Shown: piece after piece, positions 4,740-10,299 of the stretch
Numbering within the stretch: position 1 is the stretch's first letter
Layout of the letters: the number at the start of each line of letters is the position of its first letter
From: a virus
DNA: 29,369 nucleotides
Reading direction: 5' to 3' (one strand)
Virus record (IMG/VR): IMGVR_UViG_3300028581_000175
Coordinates: 1 to 29,369 of that record
Translations under genes and position numbers: made by a program
Notes under the pieces: model-generated
Databases searched by the model: none
Seen by the model: the letters and a program-made list of their open reading frames with translations, nothing else
What the model was told of the DNA's origin: nothing

Positions 4740-6593
4740 CTAAAGGAGGGCTTCGGAGCTGATGCGCGAAGGCGCGCCAGGCATCTCGTTTTCGTCGTCG
4801 TCCAGGAGGGCCGCGCTGGAGACCTTGCGGAGCTTGCGGGCCGTGGCGCGGTCGCCGGATTCCACGAACGTGCGGCGGGCCTGCAGGGCCTCTGCAGCGC
4901 GCGGGTCACCGGCTGGGAGATTTTCCATAGCGGCGATCTGTGCGCCGCGTGCGATCTGGGTGGAGTTGCCGCGCCCGTCGCTGACTCGGGAAATGTTCGT
5001 GCCCTGCTGGAGACCGAGGTTGCGGAACTCGGAGCGGACGGCTCCGGCGTATCCGCCTTTGGTGCGGTTCTTGGCGCGGTCCGAGTAGTCGAGCTGGGGC
5101 GCGTCGGGCTCGAAGGGGATGATGCCGTAGCTCTGGCCGTGCTTGCTCTCGTAGTCGAGGCGGTTGCTGTCGCTGCTCTCGGCGTCGAAGACGCGGGCTC
5201 CGGCATGCGGGTTGGCGGGATCGAAGCAGACGAGGAGCCGGTAGCCGCGCCCGAGGTGGGCAAGTTCACCGGGAACGGCGAAGGAGAAGGTATGGTTGTA
5301 GTGCTCGACCTTGCAGCGGACGTGGGCGCCGGTGATGGGCCGGATCTCGCGGTAGGGCTGGAAGAGGTAAGCCTGCTGGTCGGGCAGCGCGGCGAGCGGC
5401 TGGGCCTCGATGTCGCGAGCGAAGTTTTCCATGGGCACGCCCTGGATGACGCGGCCCATTTTATTGCGGAGGTTGAACTTCTCCATCGCACCGTTGACGC
5501 GCTCGGCGATATCGCTGATGTGCGGGAAGCCAGCGTTTTTCGGATGCATGCGGCCGGCTGTGCATTTGAGCATGGCGGCGGTGGCCTTCTCGTATTCTCC
5601 GCGTTCGCGCCCGATGGTGATGCCGTCGAGGGAGAGGATGGTCTGGAGCATGTCGAAGCTGCCTTCGATGACGCCTTTGGCTTTTGGGCTGTGGACGTAG
5701 TGGAGGGCGACAGCGTCGGAGATCGAGGCGACGACCTGCTTTTCCTTGTCGTCGTTCACGCCCTTGACTCCGCGCACGGCCTTGGATTTCCAGATGCCGC
5801 GCTCCAGGCGGAACCCGTGGCGCGGGATGCCGTTGAACTGGCAGATGGAGCCGAGGAAACGGACGATGTCTTCGGCGCGGTAGGCGTCGCGGACCCGACC
5901 GATGAGATCGAAGCCGATCCAGCGGGCGGTGGCGGTGTCGATGCAGGCGAGCATCTGGCGGCCGAGGCGGACGCCGAACATGTCGGAGAGTTCGTCCCCG
6001 CCGTAGGGCCACTCATACCAGAAGGGCTGGTTGAGGCTCATGTCGTCGCACTCGAAGAGGTCGCCGCCAGTGAGCGGATGCTCGACCCCGGCTGAGTCCA
6101 CCCAGACATTGTCGCGGTATTGCGTGGCGACGTGCAGGTTGAACCGCTTCGGCCCCCGGGCGAGGTCGCTCTCTTCGCCGGTGACACGGGCGGCGCGCAG
6201 CAGGGCCTTGGGATAGTTGCGGCGCGAGCGGCGCGAAATGATGAGGGTGCGGATCTCGGGCGAGCAGACGGGATCATCGGCGAAGGCTTCGATGCCGTAG
6301 AGCATGGAGCCGCATTGCGCGACGAGGCGGCGCAGGACTGCGCGCTCGGCGTCGCTGATGGGGAGGGTATCTGCCGCGCTCTTCTTTGGCTTCGGGAGCT
6401 TGCGCTTGTCGATGAGTGCGTCGTCGCCCGCGCGCTGCCAGGAGTAGAAGAGCATTTCCAGCCGTTGCTTGGAAAAGCCGATGCGGGCTGAGAAGGCGGC
6501 GAGTCCGCTGGTCAGGTGGTCGGCGGCTTCGAGTGCCTCCATGATCGGGCGCAGCGTTCCGATCCTCTCGCGCTGGTAGGCGTCGAGTGTCAT
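4740..6593 (-). CDS. MuA-like DDE-type transposase
   Basis: A 617-aa protein that would cut the phage ends and join them to target DNA for integration and replicative transposition. The N-terminal part holds HTH DNA-binding segments (ARIGFSKQRLEMLFYSWQ). The RNase H-like core has FECDDMSLN (Asp 183/184) and ACIDTATARWIGFD (Asp 219). GIPRHGFRLERGIW follows at the place where Mu A has GIP..DN, and KGVIEGSFDML (Glu 310) matches the third catalytic residue. The expected second catalytic Asp is Glu 264. A Mu transposase C-terminal beta domain follows (residues about 395-500). The start is set at 6593 by ATGA overlap with the DUF3102 gene. Confidence 0.9.
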   Translation of the reverse strand: MTLDAYQRERIGTLRPIMEALEAADHLTSGLAAFSARIGFSKQRLEMLFYSWQRAGDDALIDKRKLPKPKKSAADTLPISDAERAVLRRLVAQCGSMLYGIEAFADDPVCSPEIRTLIISRRSRRNYPKALLRAARVTGEESDLARGPKRFNLHVATQYRDNVWVDSAGVEHPLTGGDLFECDDMSLNQPFWYEWPYGGDELSDMFGVRLGRQMLACIDTATARWIGFDLIGRVRDAYRAEDIVRFLGSICQFNGIPRHGFRLERGIWKSKAVRGVKGVNDDKEKQVVASISDAVALHYVHSPKAKGVIEGSFDMLQTILSLDGITIGRERGEYEKATAAMLKCTAGRMHPKNAGFPHISDIAERVNGAMEKFNLRNKMGRVIQGVPMENFARDIEAQPLAALPDQQAYLFQPYREIRPITGAHVRCKVEHYNHTFSFAVPGELAHLGRGYRLLVCFDPANPHAGARVFDAESSDSNRLDYESKHGQSYGIIPFEPDAPQLDYSDRAKNRTKGGYAGAVRSEFRNLGLQQGTNISRVSDGRGNSTQIARGAQIAAMENLPAGDPRAAEALQARRTFVESGDRATARKLRKVSSAALLDDDENEMPGAPSRISSEALL

Positions 6594-7390
6594 TTCCCGT
6601 CCTCCGAGAGGCCGAGTTCTGCGGGCGACAAGTTTTTGTCCCAATCGCGGATCTTGCTGGGGACGATGTGCCGGGCGCGGCAGATGTCGTCGAGTTTTTT
6701 GGCCCAGAGCTTGACGAGGTCGGCGACGTTGGCGAGTTCCACCTCGGGGAGCACTTCCCAGCGGCGTTTGCTGTGGAGGTAGTTTTCCTTGAGGCTGACG
6801 AGGCCGAGCTTATACCAGTCCATCGCCTTTTTGAGCGCGTCGTCGAATTCCTTTTCCGGGTCGGTGCGCCGCTTCGTTCCGTTGAGCCGCGTTCGCTTGC
6901 CTCCGTTGTTTTCGCGGGCGTCGCCGAGGTCGAGCAGGAGCTGGGTCCAGGAGCGGTTGCCGATGTATTTGCTCGCGGCCTCCACGACCGGGTTGCTCAT
7001 GTCGAGCTGGGCACCGCTGATCTCGGGCAGGTTGGTTGCAAGATCCCCGAGGAGCAGGCTCTGGGCGTCAAATGTGCAGGGGCCTGCACATTTGAGCTTC
7101 TTGGCCAGTTTCTTGTCGCTGACGGTGGCAAGAAAATCATTGCCAGCCTGCATGCGCTGTGCTGCTGCCCGATACGAGTTCGGGAAATGTTCCTTCACCC
7201 AAGGCATGAAGGCTCCGTGCTCCAGTTTGCGCTTGGCCTCGATGAGCACGAGACCGTGAAGGAGGCGGCAGATGCCTGCTGTGTTCTCATGGAGGTCGCC
7301 CGCGCGGTCGAGGGCCTTGCCCGCCTCGGCGAGCTGGGGGATGGTCATTGCCGAAATATTCCCGGTGGAGGTGGGCTGGAGGGTCTTCAT
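6590..7390 (-). CDS. DUF3102-type phage protein
   Basis: A 266-aa protein. Residues about 34-86 match the DUF3102 pattern: LVLIEAKRKLEHGAFMPWVK then EHFPNSYRAAAQRMQ, i.e. a helix, the G.F..W....F..S.R.AQR.M signature, and another helix. DUF3102 proteins are found in phages and plasmids and are thought to bind DNA through an HTH-like unit; their role is not established. The C-terminal half is helical and charged. The start at 7390 has GGAGG upstream and overlaps the preceding stop as ATGA. A perfect 28-bp palindrome lies within codons 99-108. Confidence 0.75.
   Translation of the reverse strand: MKTLQPTSTGNISAMTIPQLAEAGKALDRAGDLHENTAGICRLLHGLVLIEAKRKLEHGAFMPWVKEHFPNSYRAAAQRMQAGNDFLATVSDKKLAKKLKCAGPCTFDAQSLLLGDLATNLPEISGAQLDMSNPVVEAASKYIGNRSWTQLLLDLGDARENNGGKRTRLNGTKRRTDPEKEFDDALKKAMDWYKLGLVSLKENYLHSKRRWEVLPEVELANVADLVKLWAKKLDDICRARHIVPSKIRDWDKNLSPAELGLSEDGK
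7068..7095. repeat. 28-bp palindrome (13-bp perfect arms) inside the DUF3102 gene
   Basis: TCAAATGTGCAGG (7068-7080) and its exact reverse complement CCTGCACATTTGA (7083-7095) flank a 2-nt GG centre. It encodes the LKCAGPCTF part of the DUF3102 protein. The length and perfection make chance unlikely in 29 kb; a protein-binding site is a reasonable hypothesis. Confidence 0.85.
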
Positions 7391-7608
7391 TTCGAGGCCT
7401 CCATCTTTTCTGCCGCTTCGGATGCGGTCATTCCTTGGCCCGCGCTGGTATTCCTGGCCCACGATCCGCGCTCGATTTCGATGTTTGAGAGGACGTTTGG
7501 GTTGACGCCATGAACACGGCACAGTCGCCGGATGTAGTCGGCGACAGCCTTCGCTGATGCTTGGTATTTTTGTTCGGGTTTTTTCCCATGTGCGGTTGTG
7601 GTTTTCAT
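7387..7608 (-). CDS. Small early protein, possible HTH
   Basis: A 73-aa product. The first half is basic (MKTTTAHGKKPEQKYQASAK) and then VADYIRRLCRVHGVNPNVLS reads as two helices that could be part of a helix-turn-helix. The C-terminus is a short helical tail (MTASEAAEKMEASK). The ATG at 7608 overlaps the stop of the excisionase-like gene as ATGA, and the stop overlaps the next start. It lies between regulator and transposase genes, so a role in early regulation is possible. The family is not recognised. Confidence 0.6.
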   Translation of the reverse strand: MKTTTAHGKKPEQKYQASAKAVADYIRRLCRVHGVNPNVLSNIEIERGSWARNTSAGQGMTASEAAEKMEASK

Positions 7609-7946
7609 AGTGTGGTGAGTTTTTTTGAGCGGAGGCGGGTGGCCTCGGCGATGAGGCGGGTGAGCTGGTGAGCTGAGCAGCGGTGGAGGAGGGCGGCGTA
7701 GCGCTCGAACCAGAGTTCAGGATCGGCACGGAATTGCTCCAGGATGAGGAGGAGCAGGCTGCGGCGTGTGATCCTCTTACGTTCGACCTTGCGCCCGGTG
7801 GGGGCCATCCATTCCAGTTTCCCCTCGTCAATCATGGCATCCACAAAATCAAGGGAGCGGTCGAGGTAGCGGGCGCATTCTTCGGGCCGCAGGAGTTCTT
7901 TTGTCGTTGGAATGAGCCAGTCGAAGGAAGGTTGTGTGTCGCTCAT
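7605..7946 (-). CDS. Excisionase/MerR-type helix-turn-helix protein
   Basis: A 113-aa protein. Residues about 16-60 (ELLRPEECARYLDRSLDFVD, AMIDEGKLEW, then the wing GRKVERKRITRRSLLLLILE) match the helix-turn-helix domain 17/excisionase layout in which a short HTH is followed by a wing leading to R.ITR.SL. The rest is helical. In position it is like Mu Ner, just behind the promoter-proximal regulator and ahead of the transposase, so control of transposition or of the switch is likely. The start has no clear Shine-Dalgarno sequence; 60 nt separate it from the RHH gene. Confidence 0.7.
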   Translation of the reverse strand: MSDTQPSFDWLIPTTKELLRPEECARYLDRSLDFVDAMIDEGKLEWMAPTGRKVERKRITRRSLLLLILEQFRADPELWFERYAALLHRCSAHQLTRLIAEATRLRSKKLTTL

Positions 7947-8006
7947 TGTTTGTGGTTTTGAAAAGTGGTGGGGCGCATTGGATGGCCCGCCCCGTGGCGA
8001 AGGTGA

Positions 8007-8201
8007 TCAGGCGGCGCGGACTGGAAGGCTGAGACGGTCGAGTGCTTGACGGACTGCCCCGCGAATAAATTTCGATCGGTCGGTGTCCGTGATGTTCACG
8101 GCCTCATCGATCAACGGCATCTGGTGTTTCGGGAAATACACCAGGACTGCTTTTGAGCTGCTTTTGGAAAGTGCTCCCCGGTGGCGTTGTTTTGTTTGCA
8201 T
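8007..8201 (-). CDS. RHH (Arc/CopG-type) regulator, leftward arm of the switch
   Basis: A 64-aa protein. KAVLVYFPKHQMPLIDEAV forms the N-terminal beta strand and first helix, and TDTDRSKFIRGAVRQALDRL the second helix of a ribbon-helix-helix dimeric DNA-binding fold. It is the first gene of the leftward transposition operon and paralogous to the RHH gene facing it: both have .VLV, ID.A, DRS.FIR.AV and end in L.(L/I).V.A. It probably binds the TATATGC half-sites in the 78-bp gap and represses one or both promoters. The predicted promoter places the transcript start at its ATG. Confidence 0.8.
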   Translation of the reverse strand: MQTKQRHRGALSKSSSKAVLVYFPKHQMPLIDEAVNITDTDRSKFIRGAVRQALDRLSLPVRAA

Positions 8202-8207
8202 AAACTC

Positions 8208-8236
8208 GCTATATGCCCAGCATATACACCACGCAA
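8208..8236 (-). promoter_or_regulatory. Predicted early (leftward) promoter
   Basis: A TTGCGT -35 box (8236-8231) and TATAGC -10 box (8213-8208) with 17-nt spacing. The first base of the -35 box is 35 nt from the A of the ATG at 8201, so transcription should start at or next to the start codon. Confidence 0.5.
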
Positions 8237-8244
8237 GAAAAAAA

Positions 8245-8273
8245 TTGCGGGAAAATGAAAAAAGATTTTATAT
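8245..8273 (+). promoter_or_regulatory. Predicted rightward (repressor) promoter
   Basis: A TTGCGG -35 box (8245-8250) and a TTATAT -10-like box (8268-8273) with 17-nt spacing. The distance from -35 to the ATG at 8280 is again 35 nt, the same geometry as the leftward promoter. The -10 match is weak on its own; the matched geometry is the support. Confidence 0.45.
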
Positions 8274-8279
8274 GCACCC

Positions 8280-8636
8280 ATGCCGAACGTCAGATCAATC
8301 GACCAGCGCGGAGTTTTAGTGATGATGGATGAAAAGTTTCGCGATGAAATTGATGCAGCTTTTCCAAAGCTCGGCTTTTCGGATCGCTCTACATTTATCC
8401 GTGACGCCGTTTACAAGCGACTTGAGGAAATGAATATCCGTGTTTCTGCCAGCTTGAAAGCCGCGCCGTCACGCGCAGGAAAAGGAGGTCGTCCGAAAAA
8501 GGTGACGATCAACCAGACGGGGAACAAAGTGGCGATTGGGCACATTGAAAATTTGTCATCAGCTTCTGGTGCCCACGTGCAGAAGCCTGTGGAGAAGCCG
8601 AAAGGCAAGCGGGGGAAAAGAAAACCTGACAAATGA
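8280..8636 (+). CDS. RHH regulator with basic C-terminal tail, rightward arm of the switch
   Basis: A 118-aa protein. GVLVMMDEKFRDEIDAAF gives the strand and first helix and SDRSTFIRDAVYKRLEEM the second helix of a ribbon-helix-helix fold, paralogous to the facing 64-aa regulator. Residues from about 60 on form a long, basic, low-complexity tail (GKGGRPKKVTINQTGNKVAI and a final KPKGKRGKRKPDK) absent from the other. By position it is the candidate lysogenic repressor. The start at 8280 keeps the whole beta strand; the internal MM at codons 15-16 would cut it. No Shine-Dalgarno sequence is present, which fits a leaderless mRNA. Confidence 0.8.
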   Translation: MPNVRSIDQRGVLVMMDEKFRDEIDAAFPKLGFSDRSTFIRDAVYKRLEEMNIRVSASLKAAPSRAGKGGRPKKVTINQTGNKVAIGHIENLSSASGAHVQKPVEKPKGKRGKRKPDK

Positions 8637-8746
8637 AAACGCTCCTGACGACAGTCTGCCTCTCAATTCTTCTGCTCTGCGGCGCGCGGGCGGATGTGGA
8701 AGTCTCCTCCTCGCGCTTTTTGCTGATCTGCATTTTCATCGGCTGA
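8633..8746 (+). CDS. 37-aa peptide with two hydrophobic segments
   Basis: The ATG overlaps the RHH gene's TGA as ATGA. The product has a signal-peptide-like start (MKTLLTTVCLSILLLCGARA), then DVEVSSSR, and ends in a second hydrophobic run, FLLICIFIG. It could be a tiny two-helix membrane peptide or, if cleaved, a very short secreted peptide. Being cotranscribed with the likely repressor it should be made in lysogens, where a superinfection-exclusion or toxin-like role is conceivable; this is speculation from position. Confidence 0.45.
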   Translation: MKTLLTTVCLSILLLCGARADVEVSSSRFLLICIFIG

Positions 8747-8764
8747 GTCCGGTGATTCCGGTCT

Positions 8765-8781
8765 AGCCCTACGGGTTTTTT
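8765..8781 (+). terminator. Weak intrinsic terminator-like site after the repressor unit
   Basis: AGCCC-TAC-GGGTT forms a short stem (three G-C pairs plus weaker ends), and its 3' side runs into six T residues (8776-8781). The stem is short for an intrinsic terminator. A small CCGG-TGATT-CCGG repeat sits just before it. Confidence 0.3.
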
Positions 8782-8787
8782 GTCGTC

Positions 8788-8806
8788 GTGGCAGTGTTGC
8801 TGCCAC
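8788..8806. other. Perfect 7-bp hairpin
   Basis: GTGGCAG-TGTTG-CTGCCAC is a perfect 7-bp stem with a 5-nt loop and no T-run on the rightward side. It lies between the end of the repressor unit and the end of a probable leftward gene, where transcripts would converge. Confidence 0.4.
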
Positions 8807-8842
8807 ATGAACGCGGCCACCACCAAGACGCAGCCAAAGCAT

Positions 8843-8875
8843 AAAGCTGAAGGCGGAAAGCTGAAAGCTGAAAAA
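8843..8875. repeat. Mini-repeat family C (AAGCTGAA units)
   Basis: AAAGCTGAAGGCGGAAAGCT followed by GAAAGCTGAAAAA, an imperfect tandem of AAGCTGAA-like units. It lies in what is probably a non-coding gap. Confidence 0.6.
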
Positions 8876-8929
8876 TGGGACGATGTTTCGGCTACTCTGC
8901 GTGAGCGTGCGGATTTTGGAGCGGATCTC

Positions 8930-9178
8930 CTACGGCGTTCGCGGATCGTTCATGCCGCAAATCGCGTAAACCGTTTCGAGCGTCTCGCAGTCCAGGGATT
9001 GACCGTGCTCTTCCAACTCGGCGAGAAGGTCGAGGAGTTGAGCGGCGCGGGCGCGGCCCTTGTCGGTCCATCGGACCCGGAGTGCGCCTTGTTTTATCAA
9101 GCTGGCGTCGATCCAGCCCGCCTTTGCGAGGATGTCAGCGCCATGATTTCCGAAGGATGCGGGAAGATTGTAGTCCAT
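8930..9178 (-). CDS. Small leftward protein, winged-helix-like
   Basis: An 82-aa product from the ATG at 9178 that reads like a natural protein: MDYNLPASFGNHGADILAKA, then GWIDASLIKQGALRVRWTDK (strand-turn-strand wing, followed by GRARAAQLLDLLAELEEHG). Third codon positions are GC-rich as in the surrounding genes, whereas the opposite frame has poorer composition. The pattern 'G.L.....LRVRWT.KGR..A..L' suggests a winged-helix fold. If real it is transcribed against both neighbours, convergent with the repressor unit, as a moron would be. It conflicts with a continuous rightward reading of 8807-9223. Confidence 0.5.
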   Translation of the reverse strand: MDYNLPASFGNHGADILAKAGWIDASLIKQGALRVRWTDKGRARAAQLLDLLAELEEHGQSLDCETLETVYAICGMNDPRTP

Positions 9179-9341
9179 GTGGCTCAGCCTGTCTCTTCGC
9201 CAAAAGGAGGGCAAGCCAAGTGAGCCGCGCAATTTCTTCCGGCGCGGCTGTGCCTCGTGGTGGGGAGTTCATCGCAGCCGCGTCCGGTTTCTTTTCGGGG
9301 GGAAGCGTAGCAGGGGCGGCGGTGGTTTTTTTGTTCTCCAC
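9135..9341 (-). CDS. Alternative leftward small protein, GTG start
   Basis: A 68-aa frame from a GTG at 9341 with GAGG about 6 nt upstream. The N-terminus is Ala/Pro/Lys-rich (ENKKTTAAPATLPPEKKPDA) and the second half helical (EEIARLTWLALLLAKRQAEP). It overlaps the start of the 82-aa leftward gene by 44 nt in another frame, which is long for an operon, and the rightward 64-aa gene for 122 nt. At most one of these two opposite frames is likely to be real. Confidence 0.3.
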   Translation of the reverse strand: MENKKTTAAPATLPPEKKPDAAAMNSPPRGTAAPEEIARLTWLALLLAKRQAEPHGLQSSRILRKSWR

Positions 9342-9414
9342 CGCCGCCCTCTTTGGCTGTGTGCCTGCTCATGCGAAGGGCGCTCCGCTCTCCACCCCTG
9401 CAATCATCAAATGA
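9220..9414 (+). CDS. Alternative rightward small membrane protein, GTG start
   Basis: A 64-aa frame from a GTG at 9220 with a strong AGGAGG 9 nt upstream, ending in a TGA that overlaps the holin ATG as ATGA. It contains a hydrophobic helix (VAGAAVVFLFSTAALFGC, residues about 30-48). The ribosome-binding site and coupling support it, and without it the 9411 ATG has no ribosome-binding site. Against it, the amino acid sequence looks antisense-like and it overlaps the leftward 9135-9341 frame. If real it would open the lysis module. Confidence 0.4.
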   Translation: MSRAISSGAAVPRGGEFIAAASGFFSGGSVAGAAVVFLFSTAALFGCVPAHAKGAPLSTPAIIK

Positions 9415-9707
9415 AAAAAGCACTCCTCAATACCCTGGCCTGGCTGACGGGCGCGTCGAAAACCCTCATCTCCTTTTTGCTGCCGATCCTGGCGGACTCG
9501 TTGTCCGGGCTGCTCACAGCGCTCCTGCCGATTGCGCTGGATGTGGTGAGCGGCCTGGCAGACTCGCCGAAGAGCGGCGCGGAGAAGCGCGCAGCGGCGG
9601 CGGACGCGATCAAGGCAGCGGCGCTGCAGGCCGGAATCAACGCCTCTGCACGGGCTGTGAATCTGGCCATCGAGCTGGCACTTCAAAAGCTGGAGGAGTC
9701 CCGGTGA
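9411..9707 (+). CDS. Holin-like protein (LLH-type)
   Basis: A 98-aa product: a hydrophobic N-terminal region (LLNTLAWLTGASKTLISFLL, then PILADSLSGLLTALLPIALDVV) followed by an Ala-rich amphipathic helix (AEKRAAAADAIKAAALQAGI, then NLAIELALQKLEE). One or two membrane helices plus a charged Ala-rich tail is the layout of LLH-type phage holins, which permeabilise the inner membrane to release endolysin. Its position just upstream of a second membrane protein and the endolysin supports a lysis role. It is coupled to the next gene by GTGA. Confidence 0.6.
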   Translation: MKKALLNTLAWLTGASKTLISFLLPILADSLSGLLTALLPIALDVVSGLADSPKSGAEKRAAAADAIKAAALQAGINASARAVNLAIELALQKLEESR

Positions 9708-10084
9708 AAGACGGAGGCGGACCCTACGGAGCGCCCCTGGTAAAACCCTGGTGGCAATCCCGCACGATCATCGGCGTGGCCGTGATGCTGCTCTCGCAGA
9801 TCCTGCGGGCGGCGAAGGTCGATATCATCGACGCGGAGCTGACCGACATCCTCACGCTTTGCCTGGACACGGTTGGTGCCGGGCTGGCGATCTACGGCCG
9901 CATCGACGCGCGGCACAAGCTCAAGCTAACGCGGCCGGGGGGGCCGTTCAATCCAAGGGCCGAGGTGCGGCGCGGGAAGCGCGCCGGGCAGGTTCGGTGG
10001 TCCGTGGTCTTTTCAATGGCTGGCATCGCATGCTTTTGGTTTGCGATCACATGCCTGGTCCTCTGGTGGGTCGCTCCGAAATGA
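9704..10084 (+). CDS. Membrane protein of the lysis module (second holin-like)
   Basis: A 126-aa product from a GTG that overlaps the preceding TGA. It has a helix at TIIGVAVMLLSQILRAAKVD, a second at ILTLCLDTVGAGLAIYGRID, a basic loop and a third helix near the end (VVFSMAGIACFWFAITCLVL). The first half, 'W.S.TI.G......LL......GLAIYGRIDA', is a pattern I know from many small phage holin-like proteins adjacent to lysozymes. The C-terminal third helix is an addition. Holin or antiholin pairing with the upstream gene is inference. Confidence 0.6.
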   Translation: MKDGGGPYGAPLVKPWWQSRTIIGVAVMLLSQILRAAKVDIIDAELTDILTLCLDTVGAGLAIYGRIDARHKLKLTRPGGPFNPRAEVRRGKRAGQVRWSVVFSMAGIACFWFAITCLVLWWVAPK

Positions 10085-10299
10085 AGAAGCTCACTATGAT
10101 ATTCTGGGGCTTCTTGGCCTTTCACGCGGAAGCGCGCGAGCAATGGCGCGTCGAGCGCTACGCTGAAATGGAGCGTGCCGGTGTGGTCCAGATCGGGACA
10201 TCCGTTCCCGAGCGACGCAACTCCTGGCTACCACGTATCACGCCCGGCTGGCCGTTGCGCGGTGGGAAGTGGCCCATTAAATGGGAGGGCACATTCTAA
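10081..10299 (+). CDS. Small exported protein of the lysis module
   Basis: A 72-aa product with a signal-peptide-like N-terminus (MKKLTMIFWGFLAFHAEA, cleavage likely near AEA) and a mature part of about 54 residues rich in Arg, Trp and Pro. It lies between the membrane protein and the endolysin, where spanin-type or regulatory lysis proteins occur, but there is no lipobox, so it is not a standard outer spanin. Starts by ATGA overlap and ends by TAATG overlap. Confidence 0.55.
   Translation: MKKLTMIFWGFLAFHAEAREQWRVERYAEMERAGVVQIGTSVPERRNSWLPRITPGWPLRGGKWPIKWEGTF

Larger units (their letters stand above)
8198..8275. promoter_or_regulatory. Operator set: TATATGC half-sites
   Basis: A perfect 7-bp inverted repeat TATATGC-CCA-GCATATA spans 8210-8226. 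A third TATATGC is at 8269-8275 and a one-mismatch inverted copy, GCATAAA, at 8198-8204 overlaps the leftward start codon. The outer half-sites lie at the two start codons and the palindrome overlaps the leftward -10, as expected for autoregulating RHH repressors. Confidence 0.65.

Noticed and set aside
3534-6095. Rightward open frames of 351 and 455 codons opposite the ATPase and transposase genes
   Set aside because: Valine/Asp/Glu-rich antisense translations of MuB- and MuA-like genes; no start signals or family match.
6594-7831. Longer N-termini for the transposase (to 6644) and DUF3102 gene (to 7831)
   Set aside because: The extensions overlap upstream coding sequence and look antisense-like; ATGA-coupled internal starts give normal proteins.
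8807-9223. Rightward 138-codon frame across the mini-repeat region
   Set aside because: It begins by translating an intergenic-type repeat (KAEGGKLKAEK), has poor third-position composition and runs opposite a better leftward frame. Kept only as an alternative in the findings because its end couples to a GTG.
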